This document shows, piece after piece, positions 1 through 5,027 of a stretch of 6,258 nucleotides of DNA. The stretch covers positions 1 through 6,258 of the forward strand of contig JABUSR010000292.1 in assembly GCA_021442645.1 (NCBI GenBank). Reading direction: 5' to 3'. Source of the stretch: Ruminiclostridium sp. (lineage in GTDB: Bacteria > Bacillota > Clostridia > Oscillospirales > Oscillospiraceae). The translations under genes were made by a program, and so were the position numbers. Within the stretch, counting starts at the first letter, position 1. Every line of letters starts with the position of its first letter. The notes under the pieces were generated by a model. The model ran no database searches, was not told the origin of the DNA, and was given only the letters and a program-made list of their open reading frames with translations.

Positions 1-11
1 CTGCGGAGGCT

Positions 12-44
12 ATTAAAACAAGCCAATTCTTGTCTTGTTTTAAT
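12..44. repeat. Perfect 11-bp inverted repeat at left edge
   Basis: The arms ATTAAAACAAG (12-22) and CTTGTTTTAAT (34-44) are exact reverse complements around an 11-base spacer. The arms are AT-rich and no free T-tract follows on either strand, so it is a poor intrinsic terminator. It could be an operator, a weak bidirectional terminator for a gene ending just left of the window, or an element end. Two plus-strand frames entering from the left would stop here (TAA at 14-16, TGA at 57-59), so the tail of a neighbouring gene is possible but cannot be recognised. Confidence 0.5.
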
Positions 45-128
45 CGGATTTCAGTATGATGTCTCTCTTCGGTGTCCCTATGCCATTGCACGCCCACCCT
101 TTAGACCAACCACCGCACAGCTTCACGG

Positions 129-178
129 AAAAAATACAAGCCTGCCGACCCGAAAGAAGGGCCGGCAGGCTTTTGTAT
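129..178. terminator. Bidirectional rho-independent terminator closing the minus-strand operon
   Basis: A 10-bp GC-rich stem (AAGCCTGCCG at 138-147 with CGGCAGGCTT at 163-172) is capped by an inner CCC/GGG pairing and a GAAAGAA loop. On the minus strand the stem extends through ATAC/GTAT with a 2-base bulge and runs straight into five more Ts (133-129), the classic form for stopping the operon that ends at 305. On the plus strand the stem is followed by TTTT (171-174), so it could also stop transcription coming from the left. The stretch 1-304 otherwise shows no convincing gene: its short ORFs lack ribosome binding sites and run across this hairpin. Confidence 0.85.
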
Positions 179-265
179 CTTCATGTATTCTATATCGCGC
201 CCGTTATGCAATCTCTCCGGCGCAGCGCTTGCTGCTCTTCTTTTCGCGGGGATCACACAGGACAC

Positions 266-299
266 CGGATGGCGCACAGCGCTGCCCGGCATCCGTTTT
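266..299. other. Imperfect hairpin in the 3' UTR just after the U32 gene
   Basis: CGGATG (266-271) pairs with CATCCG (290-295). The interior pairs imperfectly around the palindrome CAGCGCTG. It begins about ten bases beyond the TAA stop of the minus-strand U32 gene. On the plus strand it is followed by TTTT (296-299), so it could act as a weak terminator against readthrough from the left. On the minus strand no T-tract follows, so there it would be an mRNA 3'-end structure. A near copy of part of the interior (GGCGCAGCGCT, 219-229, against GGCGCACAGCGCT, 271-283) lies 50 bp away. Confidence 0.35.
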
Positions 300-304
300 C
301 ACGG

Positions 305-1519
305 TTAGGAGTTCTCCCTGCAGGCCCGCAGGAAGGATAGCGGTGGGGCCCAGCAGGGAAGCTGGATTTTGAACTTCATCTGGGGGTGGCGGGGTTCCTG
401 CAGGGGCGCCCCCTCCATATCTTCCATGATTGGGGCCCGGAACTCCACAGGTCGAGTGTCCGGCCCCACCAGTTCAATGACATCCTCCGCTGCAAATTTG
501 TTCCGTAGGGAGGCCACCGCCAGGCCGTTTTCGTCGCAGGATTCCACCACGGCCACCACCTGCCAGTCCCGGATATACCGGGCACTTGATGTGATCTGGC
601 CGGGCTCCCCATAGAAAAAGCCGGTAGAATAGTGCCGATGGCTGACCTTCTCCACCTCGTCCCTCCACACCGGGTCCAGGGGGCGACCGGCCAGCACATC
701 GTCGATACAATGGCGATAGGCCCCGGTGACGATGGCAGCGTAGTAGGCCGACTTGGCTCGCCCCTCGATCTTCAGAGAGTCCACCCCCGCATCAATCAGG
801 TCGGGGATGTGGTCGATCATGCACATGTCCCGGGAGTTCATGATGTAGGTGCCCTTCTCGTCCTCGTACACATCAAAGTACTCGCCGGGCCGTTTTTCCT
901 CCACCAGGGAGTACTGATACCGGCACGGCTGGGCACAGGCGCCCCGGTTGGAATCCCGGCCGGTCATATAGTTAGACAGCAGGCACCGACCGGAGTAGGA
1001 GACGCACATGGCCCCGTGGGCAAAGGTCTCAATTTCCAGTTCCCGGGGGGTCTTCGCTCGGATTTCAGCGATTTCTGGCAGGGTGAGCTCCCGGGCCAGG
1101 ATAACCCGGTCTGCCCCCAGCTCATACCAGGCCCTGGCCGCCTGATAGTTCACCACGCTGGCCTGGGTGCTGATGTGGATCTTCACCGAGGGGGCGTATT
1201 TCTTTGCCATGGCCAGCACGCCTACGTCGGCCAGGATAGCGGCAGTGACACCGGACTCCTCCAGCAGTTCCAGCCACTGGGGCAGGCGGGCAATTTCCTC
1301 GTTGCGGGGCATCGTGTTGCAGGTCACATGGGCATCCACCCCGTGGGCTCTGCAGAAGGCCACCGCCCGCTTCATCTCCTCCGGAGAAAAATTCCCCGCA
1401 AAGGAGCGCATCCCGAAGGTCGTCCCGGCCAGGTAGACGGCGTCGGCGCCGTAGGCCACCGCCATTTCCAGCCGTTCCCAGTCCCCTGCCGGGGCCAGCA
1501 GTTCCAATTTCTTTCTCAC
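305..1519 (-). CDS. trhP: U32-family protein, TrhP/YrrO-type tRNA 5-hydroxyuridine synthesis protein
   Basis: This is a 404-residue protein of the U32 'peptidase' family. Characterised relatives (E. coli TrhP/YegQ, B. subtilis YrrN/YrrO) hydroxylate wobble uridine 34 of tRNAs, so the peptidase name is probably wrong for this gene. The family start ELLAPAGD is at residues 6-13. The U32 signature is plain at about 164-181: E-T-F-A-H-G-A-M-C, then S-G-R-C-L-L-S. Four cysteines (C172, C179, C195, C199) are spaced as expected for an iron-sulfur cluster. LKIEGR (249-254) and a C-terminal domain from about 310 match the long YrrO type rather than the short YrrN type. I chose the GTG start at 1519 because GGAGGG sits 4-5 bases upstream and the family begins here. 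The alternatives, ATG at 1531 (sharing one base with the mltG stop) and TTG at 1534, lack a good ribosome binding site. It is the last gene of the operon. Family assignment is firm; the exact tRNA role is inferred. Confidence 0.9.
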   Translation of the reverse strand: MRKKLELLAPAGDWERLEMAVAYGADAVYLAGTTFGMRSFAGNFSPEEMKRAVAFCRAHGVDAHVTCNTMPRNEEIARLPQWLELLEESGVTAAILADVGVLAMAKKYAPSVKIHISTQASVVNYQAARAWYELGADRVILARELTLPEIAEIRAKTPRELEIETFAHGAMCVSYSGRCLLSNYMTGRDSNRGACAQPCRYQYSLVEEKRPGEYFDVYEDEKGTYIMNSRDMCMIDHIPDLIDAGVDSLKIEGRAKSAYYAAIVTGAYRHCIDDVLAGRPLDPVWRDEVEKVSHRHYSTGFFYGEPGQITSSARYIRDWQVVAVVESCDENGLAVASLRNKFAAEDVIELVGPDTRPVEFRAPIMEDMEGAPLQEPRHPQMKFKIQLPCWAPPLSFLRACRENS

Positions 1520-1522
1520 CGA

Positions 1523-1529
1523 TCCCTCC
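1523..1529 (-). promoter_or_regulatory. Shine-Dalgarno deciding the GTG start of the U32 gene
   Basis: On the minus strand GGAGGGA lies just after the mltG stop (1533-1531) and 4-5 bases before GTG at 1519. The longer readings from ATG 1531 or TTG 1534 would bury this site inside the gene and have only weak purine runs upstream. Confidence 0.6.
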
Positions 1530-1530
1530 A

Positions 1531-2754
1531 TCAACTGTTCAGGAAGGCCTGGTGCTCTGCATAGGTTGCAAAGAAGTGGTGGACCTTGTCCTCACCCAGA
1601 GCATAGTAGAAGTAGTTGGTTTTATCCGGGTTGATAGCCGCCATGATAGAGGCCAGACCGGGGTTGGAGATGGGCCCAGGGGGCAGCCCCTTGTTCAGAT
1701 AGGTATTGTAGGGGCTCTCAACGGTTTGATAGTCCTTTTCCGACACGATCTCGCCTTCCGGCAGGACATACTGGATAGTGGCGTCGATCTGCAGATAGCC
1801 CTGGGTACCGCCGCTGGGATTGTTCAGACGGTTCTGGATAACCGATGCGATGGTCGCACGGTCTGTGCCGTCGGTCTCCTTTTCAATCATAGAGGCCACG
1901 TTGATAATCTCCCCGATGGTCTTACCCTTGTTCGTGATCTGCTCGCGGATGGCGTCCGTGACCTTTGCGTCAAAGTTCACCAGCATCTTGTTGATGACAT
2001 ACTTGGGGTCCTCACCCAGATAGAAGGTGTAGGTATCCGGGAAGAGATAGCCCTCCAGCCGGGTGGGCTCGCCCAGAGGGATATCCTGCAGGAAGGAGAA
2101 GGCGTAGTCGTGGGTAGCCGCCATATCCTCCAGCTTCTCCACAGTGGAGACGCCCTTTTTCTCCAGCAGACTGAATATCTGGGCCATGCTGTAGCCTTCC
2201 GGTATGGTCACCTCGGTGGTCATGCGGCTCACCGACCGGGAGCTCAGGTTATTGAGGATAGCACTGTAGTCCATGCTGGTGTCCAGTCTGTACTGGCCGG
2301 CTACAATGTCATCCGTCTTACCGGAAAATGTTGCAAAGAGCCGGAACAGGAACTTGTAGTTGATGATGTCGTTGTCCTTCAGCTGGTCGGCCACATTGCC
2401 AAAGTCCTTTTCATCCTTGATGGTGATGACGGCTTCCGTTTGCTCCTTATTCAGTGCCAGCATGTCATTGGCCATTGTCCAGCACAGCACAGCCAGGATG
2501 GCGGACACGCCGCAGACCATGAGAATGTAGATCATGGAGTTGGAGAGGGCAGAGCGTTTCTTCTTTTTCTTCTTGGTGCCCCGGGGCGGCTGGGTACGCC
2601 GTCTCTCGTTCTCCCGGCTCCTGTTTCTGTCTCTGTCCCGGTCTCTGTTCCGGTCTCTCTCTCTGTCTCGGTCTCTATCCCAGTCATAGACCCGGTCCCG
2701 GTCTCTGTCCCGGGGCCGGTCGTAGTCGTCGTAGTATCTTCTGTCTCGTTCCAT
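1531..2754 (-). CDS. mltG: Endolytic peptidoglycan transglycosylase MltG (YceG-like) with Arg-Asp-rich cytoplasmic tail
   Basis: MltG cleaves nascent peptidoglycan glycan strands at the membrane and so sets strand length. The protein has 407 residues. Residues 1-60 are a highly charged tail with Arg at nearly every second position, followed by six lysines (61-66) and one membrane helix at about 73-93. The rest should lie outside the cell: an N-terminal subdomain (about 105-230), the family motif LEGYLFPDTY (233-242), and the catalytic segment ASMIEKET (287-294), where E291 aligns with the catalytic Glu218 of E. coli MltG. LQIDATIQY (321-329), GLPPGPISNPG (356-366) and the C-terminal HHFF follow. 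All key family residues seem present. The ATG is supported by AGGAGG six bases upstream. It starts 47 bp after the cyclo-ligase gene and ends directly against the U32 gene. B. subtilis mltG (yrrL) is likewise followed by U32 genes. The lysine run before the helix fits a cytoplasmic tail. Confidence 0.95.
   Translation of the reverse strand: MERDRRYYDDYDRPRDRDRDRVYDWDRDRDRERDRNRDRDRDRNRSRENERRRTQPPRGTKKKKKKRSALSNSMIYILMVCGVSAILAVLCWTMANDMLALNKEQTEAVITIKDEKDFGNVADQLKDNDIINYKFLFRLFATFSGKTDDIVAGQYRLDTSMDYSAILNNLSSRSVSRMTTEVTIPEGYSMAQIFSLLEKKGVSTVEKLEDMAATHDYAFSFLQDIPLGEPTRLEGYLFPDTYTFYLGEDPKYVINKMLVNFDAKVTDAIREQITNKGKTIGEIINVASMIEKETDGTDRATIASVIQNRLNNPSGGTQGYLQIDATIQYVLPEGEIVSEKDYQTVESPYNTYLNKGLPPGPISNPGLASIMAAINPDKTNYFYYALGEDKVHHFFATYAEHQAFLNS
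2614..2718 (-). repeat. Arg-Asp dipeptide repeat within mltG (hexamer-like DNA repeat)
   Basis: Codons 13-47 of mltG encode Arg at 16 of 18 alternate positions, with Asp, Asn or Glu mostly between them. At DNA level this is a degenerate 6-base repeat alternating units such as GACCGG and GACAGA. Arg codons vary (AGA, CGG, CGA, AGG), so it is not a perfect microsatellite. The varied synonymous codons suggest that the protein pattern itself is kept. The segment is predicted to be cytoplasmic and disordered. Confidence 0.85.
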
Positions 2755-2760
2755 TCCTTT

Positions 2761-2766
2761 CCTCCT
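2761..2766 (-). promoter_or_regulatory. mltG: Strong Shine-Dalgarno for mltG
   Basis: AGGAGG on the minus strand lies six bases before the ATG at 2754, fixing the start so that the Arg-Asp tail is part of the protein and not an over-extension. The 47-bp gap upstream shows no convincing promoter or terminator. Confidence 0.75.
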
Positions 2767-2801
2767 ATCTGCTCCAGATGTTCAGGAATTCAGTCTCGGG
2801 G

Positions 2802-3386
2802 TCATTCCGGCCGATAGGGCCAGACCTGACCTTCCTCGGTAATCACATACTTGACCCACATATCCAGGGGCTCCCTGGGCAGGTTGATCTGGAAGAAATC
2901 CTCCCGGCAGAGGCCGATGGTATCTCCCTCGTAGTCTTCCAGGTAACGGTCATAGTATCCCGCACCCTGACCCAGGCGGCCGCCGCGGCTGTCAAAGCTC
3001 AGGCCGGGGGTGAGGATCAGGTCGATCTCCTCCCGCTCCACCTTAGGGCAGGTCAGCTTAGGAGCAGGGATGTTGTAGGCACCGGGCTCCATGTCCTCCA
3101 TTCCTGTGATGGCATAGGCCGCCATCTCCGTATCGGTAAGGCAACGGGGCATGCACACCCGCTTTCCCTGCCGGAGCAGTTCCTCCAGGATGGCGTCCGT
3201 GCGGATCTCCGTACCCACGCCGCAGTACAGGAGGACGGTCTGTGCCTTCTCCAGAGCGGGGTGCTGAAGGAACTGACTGCACAATTCCCGGTCAGACCAG
3301 GCCCGCTCCTCCTCGGTAAGCTCAGCCAGCGCCTCGCGAATCTGGCTGCGCAGAACTTTTTTTATCTCAGAAATGTCGCTTCCCAT
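2802..3386 (-). CDS. yqgN: 5-formyltetrahydrofolate cyclo-ligase (5,10-methenyltetrahydrofolate synthetase)
   Basis: This enzyme converts 5-formyltetrahydrofolate to 5,10-methenyltetrahydrofolate using ATP, returning a dead-end folate to the one-carbon pool in the cytoplasm. At 194 residues it has the usual family length. It has the basic N-terminal helix (KKVLRSQIR, 9-17), a strand and turn at VLLYCGVGTEI (51-61), GAYNIP (102-107), and the strong C-terminal signature TPGLSFD (126-132) followed by RLGQGAGYYDRYL (137-149), which forms the ATP/folate site. Equivalents are B. subtilis YqgN and E. coli YgfA/Fau; the symbol is by homology. The ATG at 3386 lies three bases after the tmk stop, and AAGGAG (3401-3396) inside the end of tmk sits nine bases upstream, so translation is probably coupled. 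Its place between tmk and mltG fits a general housekeeping operon. The folate link to tmk (thymidylate synthesis uses folate) is suggestive only. Confidence 0.93.
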   Translation of the reverse strand: MGSDISEIKKVLRSQIREALAELTEEERAWSDRELCSQFLQHPALEKAQTVLLYCGVGTEIRTDAILEELLRQGKRVCMPRCLTDTEMAAYAITGMEDMEPGAYNIPAPKLTCPKVEREEIDLILTPGLSFDSRGGRLGQGAGYYDRYLEDYEGDTIGLCREDFFQINLPREPLDMWVKYVITEEGQVWPYRPE

Positions 3387-3389
3387 GTC

Positions 3390-4073
3390 TCAGGTCTCCT
3401 TTTTCTTCAGCAGGGGGCTGACCTCCTGCCAGATTTCCCGGTGGATATCCTCAATGGTGCGCAGGTCTCCCTGCCCGTCTAAGCAGGGGATGATCTTCCA
3501 GCCGTAGGTCCTGCAGGCGTCCATGGCGGCCGACCGGCAGGCGGTCAGGTATTCCAGGTCAGTCTCGTGGATATCCCCTGTGGTATTGGTGTCCGCCTCC
3601 CGCTGCCGGAGCATCTCCGTGGATTTCTCCGTTGGCAGGTCCAGGTAGAGAACCAGGTCAGGTTCCGGCAGACCCAGGCGGTCATATTCAAATTCAGACA
3701 GCCAGCGGAAATATTCCTCCCGCTGGGCAACGGGCAGCTTGCTGGCCTGGTGGACGGCATTAGAGGTGGTGTACCGGTCGGCCAGCACCAGACCGCCCCC
3801 TTCATAGTGGCCCTGCCACACCTTTTTCCAGGAGGCGTACCGGTCCACAGCGTAGAAAGCCGAGGCGGCATAGGGATTCACATCCCCGGGCTTTTCCCCA
3901 AACTCCCCGGCCAGATACATCCGGATGAGGGCAGAGGATTCCTCCTGATACTGGGGGAAAACCAGCCGCTGAAAGGGAACGCCCTCCGCCTCTGCCCGCC
4001 GGCAGAGCCGTTGGAACTGCGTGGACTTGCCGGAGCCGTCCGTCCCCTCGATGACAATGAGCGTGCCCTTCAT
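3390..4073 (-). CDS. tmk: Thymidylate kinase (dTMP kinase), clostridial divergent type
   Basis: It phosphorylates dTMP to dTDP for dTTP synthesis. The 227-residue protein is slightly longer than typical bacterial Tmk (about 205-215). The Walker A loop GTDGSGKST is at 10-18, the FPQYQ segment (39-43) stands where the substrate-binding FP/REPG motif lies, FYAVDRYAS is at 73-81, and the DRY motif starts DRYTTSNAVHQ at 99. YLDLP (143-147) precedes the lid. The P-loop lacks the extra basic residue of human-type enzymes, yet the lid (about 156-171, R-Q-R-E-A-D then G-D-I-H-E) has fewer arginines than E. coli-type lids, so it is a divergent member. A deoxynucleoside kinase with a related specificity cannot be excluded. 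The ATG overlaps the end of the glycosyltransferase gene as ATGA (4-base overlap), with AAGGAGG seven bases upstream. The yqgN start follows three bases after its stop. Confidence 0.87.
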   Translation of the reverse strand: MKGTLIVIEGTDGSGKSTQFQRLCRRAEAEGVPFQRLVFPQYQEESSALIRMYLAGEFGEKPGDVNPYAASAFYAVDRYASWKKVWQGHYEGGGLVLADRYTTSNAVHQASKLPVAQREEYFRWLSEFEYDRLGLPEPDLVLYLDLPTEKSTEMLRQREADTNTTGDIHETDLEYLTACRSAAMDACRTYGWKIIPCLDGQGDLRTIEDIHREIWQEVSPLLKKKET

Positions 4074-4807
4074 CGCGACCCCTCCTTTTTCCGTGCCTTC
4101 CGGGCGTCTACCAGGAAAAGGGGGAGCTTAGCCATGCGCCCGATGCGGCTGGGCTGCCGGATGAGGCGGTAGAGCCATTCCATCCCCAGCTTCTGCCAGA
4201 TTTCCGGGGCCCGCTTCACGTTGCCCGCATAGACATCCAGCACGCCGCCCAGGCCCACCATCAGGTGGGCACCGGTATCCGGGCCGTACCGGGCCATCCA
4301 ACGCTCCTGCTTGGGGGCCCCCAGGCAGACAAAGACCACATCGGCCCCGGCCGCCCGAATCTTCTCCACCACAGGGGTAGAGTCCTGAAAATATCCGTCG
4401 TTGGTGCCGCAGATGACCAGGTTGGGGTACTGCTCCTTCAGGTTGGCCGCCGCCTGCTCTGCCACACCGGGCTTGGCCCCCAGCAAAAAGAGCCGCTGCC
4501 CGCTGACCTCCAGCCGCGCCAGCAGCCCCGTGGCAAAGTCGATGCCCGGGACCCGCCCCTTCAGGGGGCAGCCCAGGATTTTTGCCGCGTAGACCACGCC
4601 GATTCCGTCCGGCAGGACCAGCCCGGCCCCGTTGAGGATATCCTCATATTCTTTTGTCTGGCGGGCCAGGTTCACGATTTCGGGGTTGGGCGTCACCACA
4701 TAGGAAAAACCCGGGCCCCGGGCCAGCGCCGCCCCCTGTTCGATGGCCTCGTCCAACGTGATGTTGTCAAAGGACACACCCATAATTTCGTTTCGCAAGC
4801 TTTGCAT
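4070..4807 (-). CDS. WecG/TagA/CpsF-family glycosyltransferase (GT26)
   Basis: This family transfers N-acetylmannosamine or a related sugar from UDP-sugar to a lipid-linked acceptor at the inner membrane face, as in wall teichoic acid (TagA), enterobacterial common antigen (WecG) or capsule synthesis. The product is 245 residues. VVTPNPEIVNLAR (37-49) holds the conserved Thr and Asn, LPDGIGVVYAAK (65-76) the catalytic-type Asp67, then RVPGID (85-90), FLLGAKPGVAE (107-117) and CLGAPKQERWM (161-171) with the conserved Gln167. GLGGVLDVYAG (185-195), KRAP and the EWLYRL..QPSRIGR tail (210-224) form the membrane-binding end. No other teichoic or capsule gene is visible, so the sugar and polymer are unknown. 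It is the first gene of the operon. The start is uncertain: GGGAG directly abuts the ATG at 4807, but lies nine bases before TTG at 4798, which would also suit the family N-terminus. ATG at 4783 is a third option. Confidence 0.9.
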   Translation of the reverse strand: MQSLRNEIMGVSFDNITLDEAIEQGAALARGPGFSYVVTPNPEIVNLARQTKEYEDILNGAGLVLPDGIGVVYAAKILGCPLKGRVPGIDFATGLLARLEVSGQRLFLLGAKPGVAEQAAANLKEQYPNLVICGTNDGYFQDSTPVVEKIRAAGADVVFVCLGAPKQERWMARYGPDTGAHLMVGLGGVLDVYAGNVKRAPEIWQKLGMEWLYRLIRQPSRIGRMAKLPLFLVDARKARKKEGSR

Positions 4808-4847
4808 CTCCCAAAAAGTCCCCGCGCCAAAGGGCGCAGTGACGGAG
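4808..4847 (-). promoter_or_regulatory. Leader hairpin with T-tract: possible attenuator or RBS-masking structure
   Basis: In the roughly 54-base leader, GTCACTGCGCC (4843-4833) pairs with GGCGCGGGGAC (4828-4818) around a CTTT loop. The stem has 11 positions with one mismatch and one G-T pair, and is followed at once by TTTTT (4817-4813). That is the form of an intrinsic terminator between promoter and first gene. In addition, CTCC (4847-4844) can pair with GGAG (4811-4808), the only ribosome binding site candidate, extending the stem across a T bulge. I see no clear competing antiterminator and no match to a known riboswitch, so regulation is inferred. Confidence 0.5.
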
Positions 4848-4868
4848 TATAAAGGTATATTCTGTTGT

Positions 4869-4897
4869 ATTGTACCACGGATAGCAGCGTTTGTCCA
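4869..4897 (-). promoter_or_regulatory. Sigma-A-type promoter of the wecG-tmk-yqgN-mltG-trhP operon
   Basis: On the minus strand, -35 TGGACA (4897-4892), a 17-base spacer and -10 TACAAT (4874-4869) with an extended -10 TGG immediately before it. The start point should lie near 4861, giving a leader of about 54 bases. This is the best promoter-like match upstream of the operon; no other convincing one lies inside it. Confidence 0.75.
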
Positions 4898-4990
4898 TTC
4901 TTTGGAAAATTCTCCATGAAAACGTAAGAAACGGAATTCCCTCTTTGTTCTTTTACAGCCTCATGTTGAAAAACAGCGGAATCCGTGGTA
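4873..4990. repeat. Inverted 10-bp repeat overlapping both divergent -10 regions
   Basis: ATCCGTGGTA occurs on the plus strand at 4981-4990 and on the minus strand at 4882-4873. In each case it covers the last eight spacer bases and the first two bases of the -10 box, in exactly the same register. TGGTA belongs to the extended -10 motif and could match by shared promoter consensus, but ATCCG is extra. A shared operator is possible. Between the copies lie a GGAATTCC palindrome (4933-4940) and a near-perfect TGGAAAATTCTCCA palindrome (4903-4916), the latter just upstream of the minus-strand -35. Confidence 0.5.
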
Positions 4991-4994
4991 TCCT
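4966..4994 (+). promoter_or_regulatory. Sigma-A-type promoter of the GNAT acetyltransferase gene
   Basis: -35 TTGAAA (4966-4971), a 17-base spacer and -10 TATCCT (4989-4994), preceded by TGG as an extended -10. Predicted start is near 5001, with a short leader of about 27 bases before the ATG at 5028. Together with the minus-strand promoter it makes 4808-5027 a compact divergent control region. Confidence 0.7.
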
Positions 4995-5027
4995 GTTCCT
5001 GAACATCCATCCTAGAGAAAGGATCTG

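Noticed and set aside
56..340. Plus-strand ORF of 94 codons and an opposing 63-codon ORF in the left intergenic region
   Set aside because: Both read through the strong terminator hairpin, lack Shine-Dalgarno sites and show no protein motif.
305..1519. Secreted collagenase-type protease reading of the U32 gene
   Set aside because: No signal peptide; four-cysteine cluster and mltG neighbourhood match TrhP-type tRNA modification proteins.
632..1564. Plus-strand open frame of 310 codons opposite the U32 gene
   Set aside because: Antisense shadow of a gene with an intact family signature; no domain and no start signal.
2614..2718. CRISPR-like or tandem repeat array
   Set aside because: The repetition is a short in-frame codon repeat inside mltG with no spacer structure.
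1552..2817. Long plus-strand open frame opposite mltG (421 codons)
   Set aside because: It is antisense to a clear mltG. Its Val/Pro/Ser-rich end is the mirror image of the Arg-Asp repeat, and it has no recognisable domain or good ribosome binding site. GC-rich codon use on the other strand explains the lack of stops.
2778..3482. Plus-strand open frame opposite the folate cyclo-ligase gene
   Set aside because: Spans parts of mltG's upstream gap, yqgN and tmk in antisense; composition is typical of a shadow frame.
4843..4874. Second promoter with -10 TATACT in the operon leader
   Set aside because: TATACT is a good -10, but the hexamer 17 bases upstream (TACAAT) is a poor -35, and the upstream promoter matches much better.
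4693..5010. Minus-strand ORF of 105 codons through the divergent promoter region
   Set aside because: It crosses the operon promoter and leader hairpin and then overlaps the glycosyltransferase in another frame. No convincing ribosome binding site; its 3' half is clearly a shadow.
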